This document shows, in pieces, positions 1 to 15,930 of a DNA stretch of 64,000 bases. The position numbers were made by a program, and so were the translations under genes. How positions within the stretch are numbered: position 1 is the first letter of the stretch; each line of letters opens with the position of its first letter. The stretch comes from Diogma glabrata (lineage: Eukaryota; Arthropoda; Insecta; Diptera; Cylindrotomidae): the NCBI GenBank assembly GCA_963693315.1, contig OY856186.1, positions 90,027,381 through 90,091,380 of the forward strand, in the 5' to 3' direction. Below the pieces are notes generated by a model, which was not told the origin of the DNA, ran no database searches, and worked only from the letters and a program-made list of their open reading frames with translations.

Positions 1-282
1 AACATGAAATTTTCAACTTATCAATCTACAAAAATCTTTTTAATACTTCTTATATCTAAGCCTACACACAACTACAAACAACTAAAAATAACGGAAAACT
101 AAATTTTCCTTTCTATTTTCAATTACAGAAAAACAAAAGAATGACGTGCAAAGGAGTGGATATTATTAATAAAAAAATAACAAAATGAAAATTAAAATTC
201 ATGAATAAAAAAATAAAGTTTACGATTCAAACATGTTGAATACAGGAAGACGTGTCAATCATTATAATGAAAATTGTAAGGA

Positions 283-292
283 TATATAAAAG
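283..292 (+). promoter_or_regulatory. Candidate TATA box upstream of the possible signal-peptide exon
   Basis: The string TATATAAAAG lies about 30-40 bases upstream of the A-rich leader and ATG at 324. Its spacing suits a core promoter with a very short 5' leader. In sequence this AT-rich, TATA-like words are common by chance, so this is only suggestive. Confidence 0.22.
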
Positions 293-323
293 GATTTCAC
301 TTGAATTGTGATAAAAATAAAAA

Positions 324-444
324 ATGAATAAACAAAAACATTGGAAAATTTATTTAATTCAATTAATTATTCTTTGGAATTTAATTACGTTAAATTTTGT
401 AAACGGATTAGGAATTGTGACAAATGAAAATGATAAATTTCCAG
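324..444 (+). CDS. Possible first coding exon with signal peptide (host gene, partial)
   Basis: An ATG in a fly-like start context (run of A before the ATG) opens a reading frame that begins MNKQKHWK. It continues with about 18 hydrophobic residues (IYLIQLIILWNLITLNFV), then NG, a plausible signal-peptidase site, then a polar stretch ending NENDKFP. A consensus splice donor, CCAG|GTAAGA, follows directly at 444/445, after which the frame loses protein character. Charged start, hydrophobic core, cleavage site and strong donor together suggest exon 1 of a secreted or membrane protein whose next exons lie far away across a long, repeat-filled intron. I do not recognise the family. A chance ORF in AT-rich DNA is the alternative, since Ile/Leu/Asn-rich peptides arise easily there. 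Confidence 0.33.
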
Positions 445-559
445 GTAAGAATAAATTAAATTTATTTTGGATTTTTTTGTTTTGGGTGGGATTTGATTCC
501 TATAAATATTTAAAGTTTTTCTTACGGTTGTATGTATATACATCATTCAACTCGTAAAT

Positions 560-1390
560 ATAAAAGTATCAAAGTAAAGCAACGCTCACAATTTTAATTA
601 TATTCTAAATAACGATATAAGAAGGAAATTAACTATTCATTTTCCATTAATATGTCAAGTTATATTTTATATACATACGTAGAATATTTGATCTATTTTT
701 TTATGTCGTCTGATCGTAAAAAAATATTAGAAGTGTTTTACCGCCCACATGAATAAATTAGGGGTTTTTTTCATATATTGTCGTACTCAATCGATTATAT
801 GGTGGCTGGGATATTATGATAATATACTCAATTGGGAATCAAATTGGAAATTATATAGCAAATTTATAACAAATAGTTTCATAAATCATCTGTTGAATAT
901 AAAAATGTTCATGTTTAAAGTATATATATTGCATCTGGTGTTTATTATGCAGGAACGTTTGCGAGCGTTTGAGGAAATAAATTATTGTTTTTTAATGTTG
1001 TACTTATTTAAAGACATCTTTTTTTACACACTTTTATTTAACGTAGTGGTTGGGTAGATTCAAAGATTAAATCTAGTAATTAATTTTATCCACGACTACT
1101 GAAGAATATATACTTTCCATGCGTATATCTTTCATTGTAATTGTATTCATTCCTTTTTATATATAACATTCTTCTTTATTTATTTCATTACACTTTATTT
1201 ATTCAAAATTCCCCTAACAAATTAAAAACTTGATTTGTTGGTATAGTAATATAAGCTAGTTAAAACAAGAACAATACATATATAAAATCTAAAATAAACA
1301 AACATGTTTGGTTTTGTTTTTCCTTGATTCAATATGGCGATATAAACTTTTACAGGAAAACTTGAATGAAATCATTTGAAATATTTGTAG
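560..1390. other. AT-rich DNA, no gene seen
   Basis: No feature is supported here. A 102-codon open frame on the plus strand (749-1057) has no recognisable domain, and its composition is that of random AT-rich DNA. Confidence 0.5.
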
Positions 1391-1393
1391 TCG

Positions 1394-1544
1394 TGGATAA
1401 AATAGTATCTTGTATTCGCATAGGATGAAGGCAATTCTTCACTCGGATGATTCCCTCCACACGCTACGCTCGTTTCGGGAAACTTCATCCTCGTGAAGAA
1501 TTGCCTTCATTCTAAGCTAATACAAGAATCTACTATTCTATCCA
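1394..1544. repeat. Foldback hairpin (MITE-like) with GC-rich loop
   Basis: The two sides are reverse complements. GGATGAAGGCAATTCTTCAC on the left pairs with GTGAAGAATTGCCTTCAT on the right, and the outer arms (TGGATAAAATAGTA with TACTATTCTATCCA) also match imperfectly. The unpaired centre, about 30 bases, is much richer in G and C than the surroundings and contains CGCTACGCTCGTTTCGGG. The shape fits a small foldback or MITE insertion. I could not identify a target-site duplication. Confidence 0.65.
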
Positions 1545-1614
1545 TGAGTTAAAGACGCGCGATGATTGTCTTGTTTTCTTTTAATACAATGTTGTTGTGA
1601 GGACCGATAAATCG

Positions 1615-1741
1615 ATTTGTTTTTTTTTTTATAAAATGTGTTGTGTAGTAGGAATTACAATATGTTTTACAACAACACATAAGAACCTTTTAAGATCAAG
1701 GCCCCACAACAACAAGCGTTCTAAAAAGTTGATGGACGCAT
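1615..1741 (-). mobile_element. LINE-A 3'-end fragment, minus strand
   Basis: Read on the minus strand this matches the 3' end of the LINE-A copy at 26240-26375: the AACGC codons near the end of the ORF, GTTGTTGTGG, the CTTAAAAGGT run, TGTGTTGTTGT, ACACAACACAT and a terminal A run (T run at 1619-1632 on this strand). It is a 5'-truncated, diverged insertion, as expected for target-primed reverse transcription. Confidence 0.7.
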
Positions 1742-1989
1742 ATCCATTTTGTTTTTTTATACTTTTTTTAAGGAAGCGATAACTAAATAATAAATCTTAC
1801 CACATTAAAATATGACAAAGGCAAATATTTCATGATAGGATAGAAAAAATATAATAAAATAAAAGGAAAACAGCAAATTTGTATTAAAAATTTACAGTAA
1901 CAAAACAGAAATAGGATTGCCAATAATCCGGAATGGCATATTCCTTGATCATGTGACGCACAGTCTGTCTTAATGATGATAGCCCAGAT

Positions 1990-2262
1990 AAAGAGTTTTT
2001 TGAAGGCTTGATTATTCGAGCAAGCAATAACGAAGAATACTTCATAGCTAAGATTAACGGTGATTAACCGTTGACGGAATACAGGTCATCCACCAGTACC
2101 CCTTAGATACTACCTTGGCTAGTGACATTTCACTGCTATTGCCAGTGATGCGTGATATCTCAAGTTAACTCGTATGTCAGCAGCAGTTACTGGAGTATGC
2201 GGAGTTGTCACACCCGTAGATCAAATTTTTAAAAAAATTACAAATAAATAAAAACTGATCAC
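1990..2262 (+). repeat. Dispersed repeat rep1, copy a
   Basis: This matches 39257-39524 in the same orientation and 13850-14075 in reverse. Shared blocks include TTCGAGCAAGC, CCGTTGAC.GAATACAG, CTTGGCTAGTGA, ACTGCTATTGCCAGTG, GTTAACTC, and a tail GTTGTCACACCCGT.GATCA followed by an A-rich stretch ending in TGATC. The middle contains an inverted pair (CTGCTATTGCC and GCCAATAGCAG in the cleanest copy). In copy c the left part merges into minus-strand retropepsin sequence, so rep1 may be part of an LTR element rather than an independent unit. Confidence 0.6.
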
Positions 2263-2573
2263 TCTATGCGATAACACTGTTATTTCTCGTACGTACTATG
2301 AAATGTTATTTAAATATGTACATGTTAGGAAAAAATGTTTGAAAAATTATAGCTATCCTAAAGGTTTTTATCAAAATTTATGAGCATGAGTATGAACTTA
2401 TGAATCAATGGTCGAGCTCTTAGCCAACCAACCAATAAAAACCATCAACATGATCCTTCATAAAATGTTCCAACTCATTTTCACTTAAATTTAATCTTTG
2501 TTAGAAAAAAATATGCAAATAAAGTTATCTAAGTTTATTTTTCTTAAATCGAAAAGTGATAAGTAATTAGTAT

Positions 2574-2805
2574 TACAATATGTGTCACTTAAGACCCACA
2601 ACAACATAGGTTCTGACTTCTGACGTATTGATATATAGGGTCTTAAAGCTTAAACCTTTGTTTATTAAACCCACTCGAAAATATTGATGCATCGAAATGA
2701 TTCCATTTACGCAGAGGTCAAATTCTGCTGCATTTTGTCTCGTTGCCCGTGTGTAATCTTTATAGTTTTGCTGTTTGCACAAATTGACTGACTGGTAAAA
2801 CATGG
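2574..2805 (-). pseudogene. LINE-A ORF C-terminal fragment, minus strand
   Basis: Translated on the minus strand, the frame carries TRATRQNAA, then FRVGLINKG, and ends TSEVRTYVVVG. This aligns with the C-terminus of the LINE-A polymerase at 26060-26290 (STRQSAA ... RTPVVVG). The GTTGTTGTGGG and CTTAAG 3'-UTR words follow. It is a diverged, truncated copy with no complete domain. Confidence 0.62.
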
Positions 2806-2939
2806 AATGAAAGCTAAAGAACACTGGATTGCAGGTTAAGGAACTATGGGATATTCATTTCAAACGATGCAATTCTAGCAATTAAAAATAGTAATGTTTG
2901 CATATAGATTAACTCAACGTTTAGCATCTTGTCTCTTTA

Positions 2940-4200
2940 GGGTTGTGTTTTTATATGGAACCCTATTAGAGCGATTAAAACATGCTTTCATCCGACTTGA
3001 TCGACTTCATTTTTGGCATATAAGGAGTATAAATGAAATAAAAAATACTTGTTTTTAGAAAAATTTTAAAGCGTTTAATTTGAGAAATTAATTAATTAAT
3101 TATTTAATTTGGTCCGAAAGATTTCTGAAAAATCAAACTTAAGGTGACTTTGAAATAAAACATCAGAAGAACGGCTCATCCGATATCAATGGTTTTATGT
3201 GCATTGGAAAGGTATTGAAAACAAATATTCCATTAATATCTTGCTTACACTGTTAAAAATATTAAAAAAGAATTTTTTAAAGATGGCGCCGATGTCACAG
3301 GTCACATATTTTTTAAATTTGTTTTCCATAATATGAAAGTTCCAACTTTACCCTAAAACATACTTAAATTTAAAGAAGCTGTTTTTTGTTATATATCAAT
3401 TTTGAAGATGTGCATCCTAGATCAAAAAAGTTTAGTTTTATAGCTGAAATTCATGGTGTTCTCGATCGAGCCTGAATCCGATCATTTTTTATCGTTTTAG
3501 CGCTTGGTAAACAAAACGTGTAGGTGAACTAAAATATACGTAGTTTTAAAAAAAATACAAAGTGTTTAGTTTGAGAAACTCAAATTCAGGTTTACTTAGA
3601 AATCGAATTGCAAGAGAGCGGCTAACCCGATATCAACAATTTTACATTTACATTTTGCTATCGATAAATACAAGAAGAGTATCTCAGGACAAAAATTTTA
3701 GTTTAACAACTAAAAGTTTTGTTCTGAAAGCTACACTTTTAAAACTGTTTTCTTTTGAACAAAACGAAACCCTATCTTCAAATTATGGTATGTTTGAGAG
3801 TAAGAATTGATCTATCACAATGTGAAAAAATATCAAAAAATGCTTGACGTACAACATCATCGCTATCTTTAAAAAATTATTTCATAGTGTTTTTACAGTC
3901 TAGGTAACAGTTTGTTTTGTATTTTTTAGATAAGCTGATAGGCCAGTCAATTGTTTATTAATAGGCCTGCTAATTGTCAATTGTTAATTCTAACGCACAC
4001 AAAACCATTTAATTGAGACGCTCTCCAGTAATTTGATTTCAAAGTTACTCTGACTTTGAAATCCCACCAATCTTTGGTGGAATTTCAAAGTTCTCGAATT
4101 CAATTCGACCCAGTTCTCGAATTAAACACTTTAAAGATTTTTTAAAAATTATATATTTTTATTTCACCTTTACTACTAGTATGCAAAGTATGAAGTCGAA
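2940..4200. repeat. Diverged repeated units, two direct and one inverted
   Basis: The block beginning TTTAAAGCGTTTAATTTGAG at 3066, with CGGCTCATCCGATATCAA further on, recurs about 480 bases later at 3555 (AGTGTTTAGTTTGAG ... CGGCTAACCCGATATCAA). A third piece at 4113-4150 is in reverse (CTCGAATTAAACACTTTAAAG). I see no coding domain, and the element type is unknown. Confidence 0.4.
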
Positions 4201-4301
4201 TAGTCGTTCGCCGGAAGTCCAGATCACGAATTTCATCTAAAACTTAAAGTTTTGAACCTGAAAAATAAGTGTCGCTTGAAAAAACACCTAATTCAAAAAA
4301 C

Positions 4302-4453
4302 ATTTTTTTTGTTTCTTAAATAAAAAGTGTTGTGTAATAGGGTTTATGTGATATGTGTCACAACAACACACAAATACCTTTTAAGACCTAGGTCCAGAAC
4401 TAGGTCCCACAACAACTGGCGTTCTAAGTTGTTGATGAACGCTTTTTAGGTAG
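4302..4453 (-). mobile_element. LINE-A 3'-end fragment, minus strand
   Basis: On the minus strand this reads through the end of the LINE-A ORF (AAAAAGCGTT, CAGAACGCCAGTTGTTGTGG), the doubled 'AGGTCTAGACCTAGGTCTTAA' type region, TGTGTTGTTGTGACACAT, then ACACAACAC and a terminal A-rich tail. It is closely related to the 3' end at 26240-26375 and is a short, 5'-truncated insertion. Confidence 0.78.
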
Positions 4454-4560
4454 ATTGCATATAAAAATCTACCTATTGCAATGGGCTTCATCTCGGAATT
4501 TCGGAAAAATTTTGATGCCAAACGACTAATGTAAGCGGAGATGGAAAAACAAAAAAAAAA

Positions 4561-8779
<4,219 letters not shown>

Positions 8780-8943
8780 TGTTACCCAATCTGTAAGCTG
8801 ATTATTTCTCAAAATATTAATTGCATTCAATGTGATAACTGCTCCGCTTGAGTGCATCAATCTTGTTCCAAGCTTTTCTCAACTGTATTTTACAATTTTG
8901 AATCCGACAAATTTTTTTTCGGTACTGTACTTGTTGCACGAAA
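8780..8943 (+). pseudogene. PHD-like zinc finger remnant of a LINE ORF1
   Basis: One frame reads C-x2-C, then about 12 residues, C-x2-C-x2-C, then VHQSC and an aromatic stretch (CYPIC, NCIQCDNCSA, VHQSCSKLF). This is the CxxC...CxxC..(W)xHxxC spacing of the PHD-like finger found in ORF1 of many CR1/L2-type LINEs. The Trp expected before VH is a TGA stop, so the frame is broken. It is followed by decayed endonuclease and RT signals on the same strand, which supports the assignment. The original role was probably nucleic-acid or chromatin binding by the LINE particle. Confidence 0.5.
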
Positions 8944-11290
8944 AAAAAACAAATAAAATGAATGTGAGAAGACCGATATGGCCAATACACTGATATTCAA
9001 GCAACTCGCCTTAATTCAAGACCAACTTACCGACTTTTCCAAAAATAATCAGTTTTCTGAGCTTGTGTCACAATCCAACTTCTCCATGATGACTTTTCTT
9101 TCATTAAAAATGACATTTCTTCTCTTCGAGCAGACCATATTCATCTATCTAACGAATGTTCTCATTTTAAGTCTGACTTTGGTGGCTCAATTACCCGCCT
9201 CATCAATCGAACCCTTGGGTACATGACGAACGAATTACATTACCTTAAGCTTGAAAATACTAGATTACTTAGCGAATGTTACCTGGCGACGTGACGTCTA
9301 ACTTTCCGGTTTTCCTTACTCTATTAACCTGTACAAGTTTCTGTTCATTAACTACTCTTATTCCTTCTTCCTAATGTTAATCTCTTATCTTTACCCTCTT
9401 GGTTTTCGTTTAATAAAAATAAATCTATCATTTTATTACAACTCTTCTCCATTAAAGCCAGCGACACGATTATGAAGGTTTATTTAAAAAAGAAGTTCAT
9501 CTCAATCGCTGAGATCTTTCCTTCTCTCAATTTTGTTCATCTTGTTAATTCATCTCAGTTACTTTCTGCTGTTTTATCATCTATTGTAAAGCATGATCCC
9601 TAAAAATATCTAAACTTATTTTTCGCTTCCAAATAGGGTCAGCGAGCATTTTGATTTTGCCGCTGGATGAGTCCGCACTTGAATTTGATTGCCTTTTTGC
9701 CCTTACTTTCTGTCATACCCTATACTCTTCTTATCTCCTAATGCTGTACGAACAATTACTATTTACGCTCTATGTGTTGTCAAACACTTATTTGACTTAA
9801 ACCTTTTATCAATAACCGCTTGCTTGGTTTCTTTATTTCTCTCAGTTATCTTCTCTCTTTCTTAATCCTGCTTTCAAAAAAATTAGTTCTTAAAAAATCG
9901 ATTCTTGTAATGCTTAAGATGCTGCAACGGTGCTTGTTCTAGTTAGAATAGGTACATACCTTTTCAAGAATAATTTTTCTCTAATCGAAAACATAATTGC
10001 CCTGAACATTAATCAGTTTCCCTACATTATTCTTCTTGGTGACTTTATCACTAATATTCTTAATCCTTGTACTTTATCCAACGCTTTAAATATCTTTTCA
10101 CTTTTCAATATATTTTTTCACTTTTCCATATTGTTCGCAATTGTTTTCCTATGCCTTATTCCAATAACTCTCCTTTTGAGTAGTGTAAATAATTATTTCT
10201 GGTAAGTGATCCTTCTCTTTTCTTATTCAGTGACCAATTCTGTCCAATTCTGACCAATTCTATGCCCAAACCTTTATCTTCATCTTTCTTAACCTCAACA
10301 CGGTCTATATACCTACTCCAGTCCTGTTTCATGGCTATAAATACTTGAACATGGTTCCATTTTATGCAGTTATTCTTAAGTCCAACATCTCTTGTTTGTG
10401 TACCTGTGCTGATTTCGAAACCAAGCTCCAACTTTTAAATAACCTCCTTCGTATCTTTCGTACGATAAGAATGCTCCCCTGCGCTGCTTTCATACATTCT
10501 CCTCTTAACTCAATCCCTATAACGCTTGATATGCTTAACACATGCCATATTCGCAATTTGGCTTTTAAAGTCTGTAAGGTTAACCTCTCTACCGCTAGCT
10601 GGAAAGTGTTCTGCCTTTATCGCCATCGCTATAAATCATTGATACGCAAGACCAAATTCAATCTTGGCTCTTAAAAGTTTTCCATTTAACCCTTCTCTGA
10701 AGCAATGTGATCTAAGCTCTCTGCTGTTGGTGCTCTTAATCTCTCTGCGAAATCTTCTCCTCTTAAACTACCTTAACTTAACTCTTTCATCCAATCCTTT
10801 GTTTCTGCTAGCTCTTTCTTACCTCTTCTTCGCTGCAACTTCTCTCTTCTTGAATGTCATATAATTCCTTTTCCTTTCATTTCATTCTGAAAATAAATTT
10901 GCTTTTGATTCTATCTCCTTGAATGCTGTCGTAGTCGATGGCATTCTTATCAAATTCCTAAAAATTATTTACTGTTTAATCCTCACTCATGCTCATCACT
11001 TATAAACAATATGATCATGGCCTCTTCTTTCCCTTAAGAAAGGAAGTAGAAATTATCGCCCTAATTAGCGTTTTGCCTGCTCTCTTAAAGGTAATAATCA
11101 GTTTAGTTGCCGTAATCATCTCAGCATCCCAAACTCGCTAATTGCTATCACTAACAGTCTTCGCAGGAATAGGAATAAGAAATTAATTTTCAGCCTCTTA
11201 TTTCTTGATTTTAGTAAGGCCTTTGATTCGATTGATCAATCGTTTATGCTGTTCTTATTTATCTGTACTAACGGTATGCCAGGATATAAA
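8780..11290 (+). mobile_element. Highly decayed CR1/L2-like LINE
   Basis: Remnants of one LINE lie in order on the plus strand. First is the PHD-like finger (8780-8943). At about 10010-10060 there is an endonuclease signature, FPYIILLGDF, which normally continues with N. At 10550-10670 there is the linker between endonuclease and RT. At 11170-11250 is RT motif A, LDFSKAFDSIDQ. Many stops and frameshifts separate these, and no frame remains functional. RT motifs beyond A are missing, so the copy is also truncated. Composition is richer in CTT/TCT than the flanks. The clade assignment rests mainly on the PHD-like finger. Confidence 0.55.
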
Positions 11291-11299
11291 TGTTTATAA

Positions 11300-12780
11300 T
11301 CAATATTTCAGAAATAATAAAAACCCTAAGGGAACCCAATATGGGCTATGCCCGTAAAGAAAAATTTTCAATGAACGAAAATACTTAGAGGACCATGATG
11401 GTCTTGAAAAAAGCAATTACAAAAAAAACTAATTTAATAATAATAGTTATTACAAAAAAAAATTGACTTATCTGTTGATTGATGGTTGTCTTGATTTTGA
11501 TTGTAGTGACGAGTGACGACTTTCGTCCTTGTGTGGCCTCTTCCACTTGCAAGGTAAAACTTGTTTTCTTCAGAAATATGTTTATGATGTACTCTTTTTA
11601 ATAATTCAAAAATTCTCTTGTTCACTCCCATTTTTGTATTTGCATGTGAACAAAATTTTATTCTAGTTATAATATAAAAATTAGAACACCATCCCAAGTA
11701 GAGATATGGAGAAAGGTAAATTGATTGACTATGGTACACCACATATAGAACAAAACCAATTTATTTTCATTAATTTGTATGTTTTAAGTTTAGTTTTATT
11801 TTTGATTGAAACTATAAACTGTATATACATATGAATACATGAATATATTGTTTTTTAATGGTTTTACATGGTGTAAATGGCATATGGCTCCAGGTTTTAC
11901 TAATGGTCTTACAATAACACTTTTCCAAAAAAAAAAAATACAATGTACCACCGTTATTTTATCTTCATCAAAATTATCATGACAATTTAATTTAATTTTC
12001 CTTTCAAAAATCCGATTGAACAACATTTTATTAATATTAAATTACCAAATCACTATAAGACGATATAAGGTTCATAATCACAACCATCATGAAAAAATTT
12101 TGTTTTCTTTTCAAATAAAAACTCGCGAATACTGAAATTAAATGTAATTATTAATTACAACTCCGACAAAATTTTGATTTACTTTATTTCAATATATCGG
12201 TCATGACTCAAAAAGAATTTTAATTTATATTTTTGGAAAATATAAAACGCGGACTAATATTATTTCCAAGAACTTAGCTATATAAAGCATTTCTTGATTA
12301 ACCTAAACGAAAGAGAAAAAAGTTGATGCATAAGTACCCTCTCGTTTTGTAGCTGTCGATATTATTAAAACAATTACAGAAACAACAACACAAACCACAG
12401 ATTGATTCATCAAACGCATATTTTCTTTGTTTTCATCTAATTGAAAGATATAAACAAAAATAGGGGCCATCCTTTACCAACTACGATCATACTATCATCT
12501 CATTTGTATATAAAATATAAATATAAATTCATACAGCGAAAGAAATTTAAAACGATCATAAATATTTAGAGAATTCAGGTTTTCATATAGAGCGAAAAGA
12601 GTTCATACATTCTCGTCTCTATTGTTTCGTTTTTATTATTAAAACAAAAGAAATAATAATAAAAAAAATTAAAAATATCCATGTAAAGAGGATGTAAATA
12701 TATAACAATAACAAATTTATGAAGTCATGCAATTGATGTTCCGAGGGCGATCAAAAAGTTATTTGTATTAAAATGAGAGT
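11300..12780. other. AT-rich DNA, no gene seen
   Basis: No supported feature. A minus-strand open frame at 11434-11742 (102 codons) and another at 11796-12026 show no domain, signal peptide or splice context. Confidence 0.45.
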
Positions 12781-12828
12781 TACGCAACACCGTTGTTTTG
12801 ATCTTACTTAAAATTTTTATTAACATAA

Positions 12829-12868
12829 AGATGCATTTCGGTCTATGACCATCAGCAGTATTACATGT
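12829..12868 (-). ncRNA. Degenerate hammerhead-like motif (PLE 3' end)
   Basis: On the minus strand the order is CTGATG, a GGTC/GACC stem closed by ATA, GAAA, TGCATC, then T-rich sequence and an ATAAAA-type tail. This resembles the CUGANGA - stem II - GAAA - short stem III - UH arrangement seen in the ribozyme-bearing PLE at 24675-24734. One core base is missing or changed and stem I is weak, so it is probably the dead 3' end of an old Penelope-like copy. Confidence 0.35.
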
Positions 12869-12899
12869 AACTAAACTCTAAAATTATTCTCAAAATAAA

Positions 12900-13800
12900 A
12901 AATCTATCTATGCAAATCATTATTTATACAATTATTCAATACTGCTACATAGCCATAAACAACCTACCTAACCTGAACAATACCAATAAAAACTCAAATA
13001 AAAATAAAAATAAAAAATACCTAATAAAAATACAATTAAAACCAGAATGAAAACAATCATAACATTAATAATAATACTAATAAATACAATTACAAAATCA
13101 AAAATTTTTTCTATCCAAAAAAATATTCCCTTCAAAAACAAAAATCTTCAAAAATGTAAGTTTTTTCCTCATCGTCTTCTTTCAGCCCGTTTTTAGATGA
13201 TTGAATGTATTTGTATTGTTATTATATTAATATAAAATTATGTTAATGCAAAACATGTAACGTTGTAGAGTCACAGATGGACAGTGGAAAAAGTATTTCG
13301 CTCCCGAGTTAGTATTTGCTGTTAGAAGTTACGTCAAGACCTAACTCCTTTGCTAACACATTTATACAAAACACAAATTGTTTTTACATTCTGTAATCTG
13401 TTTTTGTTGTAAGGTTTCCCAAACGCTACATGGTGAGCATCGCATATCTTCTTTCTTCTTTACTTAACCCCCTCATTTAACTCAAATCTAAATTTCGTTT
13501 CCTTGCGTGTGCGTATAATCTTGAATTTCTCCTACCTGTCGGGTCAATCTGAGTATGTGGGCTTAATCTCTCTTTTGGTACTGTTATCATCTTTAAAGAT
13601 ATGCCTTAGGTATTATTCTAGTACCTCTTCTATTCTCAATCTACATTAAATGATCTCAACTCTGCCATTAATTATTCCATTTTTATTCTTTTGCTGGCAA
13701 CGTTCAAATTATTCATATTTTTCCATCCCAGATCTTCAGCGTGGGTTTCTTAGGTTAATGGTTTTCGTGGGTTTTCAAATAAGCTGATTGTAACAAACTT
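12900..13800. other. AT-rich DNA, no gene seen
   Basis: A-rich runs (AATAAAAA words, 12980-13100) and mixed sequence with no supported gene. Confidence 0.45.
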
Positions 13801-13814
13801 CTTCGGAATCTTCT

Positions 13815-14075
13815 TTAATCTTCTTTAATCTTCTTTAAGCCGCAGGAGGGGTCGATCAGCCACAGGAGGGGTCGATTTTGATCGATTATGATCAATGTTG
13901 ATCTACGGGTCTGACTACCCTGCGTACTCCAGTCCCTGCCATTGACATATGAGTTAGCGTGAGATATCACATACCACTGGCAATGGCAGGAGATGTCATT
14001 AGCCAAGATGATATCTTAGGGTGCTGGCGGACGAACTTTAATTAGTCAACGGCAGCACTTCCAGTCTTAGCTGGG
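13815..14075 (-). repeat. Dispersed repeat rep1, copy b (reverse orientation)
   Basis: This is the reverse complement of copies a and c: CTACGGGTCTGAC, GTACTCCAGTCCCTGCCATTG, CATATGAGTTAGCGTGAGAT, CACTGGCAATGGCAG, AAGATGATATCTTAGGG. It contains the inverted pair CTGCCATTG/CAATGGCAG. A short CAGGAGGGGTCGAT direct repeat sits at its left edge (13844-13876). It lies just before the 5' end of LINE-A. Confidence 0.6.
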
Positions 14076-14399
14076 CAGCGTTCCGTAGCGGTACCGCTCA
14101 TTAGCTCTTCCGAGGAATCGGACCAACACGTAGTTATGTGTGGGCCTTGTGCCTCGATTGAGGTGGTTGGGCGGTGCGTCTGGGGTGCGCTGCATCAGCT
14201 GGATTATTGGCATTTAGTTTTGTTTTGTTTTCTGCAAATTTCTCACAATTTGTTTTTCACTTATTATTTTGTTATTATTTCTTCATCTTATCATGAAATA
14301 TTGGCATATGTCATATTTTGTTGTATGATAGGATTTTTTACTTAGTTATGCATTTTAAAATAAAACACAAACAAATAAAATAAACATTTTGATATATAT

Positions 14400-15930
14400 A
14401 TGGCAGTACAACCGAAAAAAAATAAGTCTGCAAGTGGTAAAGCAAATTTGCGCAATCCACCCGCCCATAAAGCGGCATGTCCACGGAATTTGCAGAGACA
14501 AAACATATATGAATCAATAAAAAATTTTAAAATACATGTTCAAAACATCTGCGAATTGAACGCTAACCATGACCACGTGCAACATCATCTTGAGCACGAC
14601 AAACCGAACATTCTATTCCTTACAGAAACACAAGTTTCTTAAAAATTTTCTCTTTATAGATTCGCTTAATTCCAAATATAGGCTCGAATCAGCTTTCAAA
14701 CTCCATCAGGGCGTATGCGCATTCATTCATGAGAGTGTTGCGTACACGCGCTTTCCAAATTTTGAACTACACGGTGACGGCTTCAATACAATGGTTTTAA
14801 AGATATGTCTTCCAGAAATGACTTTTTTTACAATAGCTTTATACCGGTCCCCCAACAAACGTAACCCAAACTTTTTTAATATACTGACAAAAATTATGGA
14901 TGAGATTAGAGCAAAGTCCCCTAATTGTGAAGTTATCGTTACCGGTGACTTCAACGTCCACAACAAATCATGGTTGGAATTCTCCAAATCGACCGACGAT
15001 GTTGACAATAGTGGAAAACTGGCAGAAATTTTTGGCGCGTCTCAGGGCCTATTCCAAATTGTTAAAAGCCCGACTTTCACTCCCCGTAATGGCGGTGATA
15101 ATAGTTTTCTTTTAGATCTCTATCTTACCACAATGCCAGATATTACGAGTGTCGATGTCGCGAAAGGTAGTATTGAAAATTCTGATCATTATTTAATCTC
15201 ATCAGTTATCAAAACTGATTTACTTAAAACTACAGCTCCCAAACCCCGTAAAATATTTCACTACTCAAAAATGGATAAGAGTGGTCTTCAAAATTTTTTC
15301 CATGGTTTCCCTTTCGACCGTCATTGTTTTTACACTGACAATGTAAATGTTTCTGCTCAAAACTTTACAGAAACCATCCGATTTGCTATCAATAAATTTG
15401 TCCCTTTCTCCATAGTAAAACCCAAACAAAAATACTTGTATTCGAAAGCTGCCAAAACGGCACTTAGAAACAAACGTAGATCATTTAATATTTGGATTCA
15501 TAACAAAACTCCCACTAATCGATCCCAATATCTAAAGGCCAACAAAATATCTAATCAGATTATCTCAAACGAAAAGTCCGAAATTGACAGAGCGAAAGCC
15601 TCAAAACTTACGTCTATGTCTGTTTCTGACAAGAGTTTCTACAGTGCCATTAATTCTTTAAATTCTGGTACAAAATTTTCTATTCCCCCTATTATTGATG
15701 GTGATTTAATCGTCAATGATCCTGCAAGAAAAGCTAACTTGTTCGCTGAACGCTTTGCTCTGAACTCCACTGTTTTGGAAACTCCTAAAGAAATACCCCA
15801 AATCCAGTCTTCAGGAGTTAATATGAATGAACTTCACTTCAAACCCAAAATAGTCGCTAAACTTTTAAAGGGGTTAAACATCAACAAAGCATCAGGAATG
15901 GACAATATTCCACCCATTATTTTAAAAACA
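14400..15930 (+). pseudogene. LINE-A endonuclease half of ORF2
   Basis: The frame from 14400 begins with a basic linker and enters an apurinic-like endonuclease (KIHVQNICELNAN, FLTETQVS). It stops at 14642, where the protein continues in the frame that begins upstream at 14569. That frame carries GVCAFIHESVAY, FFTIALYRSP, VIVTGDFNVHNKSWLEF (catalytic GDFN), LLDLYLTT and SDHYLISSV (catalytic SDH). It ends at the PLE insertion just after INKASGMDNIPPIILKT, the usual lead-in to RT. The enzyme would nick target DNA to prime reverse transcription. A one-base frameshift near 14635 and the insertion both break it. Confidence 0.85.
15922..15929 (+). repeat. Target-site duplication of the composite PLE, left copy
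   Basis: TTAAAAAC here is repeated at 24802-24809, on either side of the PLE. Removing the insert and one copy restores contiguous LINE-A protein. Confidence 0.75.

Noticed and set aside
749..1057. 102-codon open frame
   Set aside because: No domain, signal peptide or splice context; composition of random AT-rich DNA.
11434..11742. 102-codon minus-strand open frame with several Cys and His
   Set aside because: No regular metal-binding spacing, no similarity that I recognise and no neighbouring exon signals.
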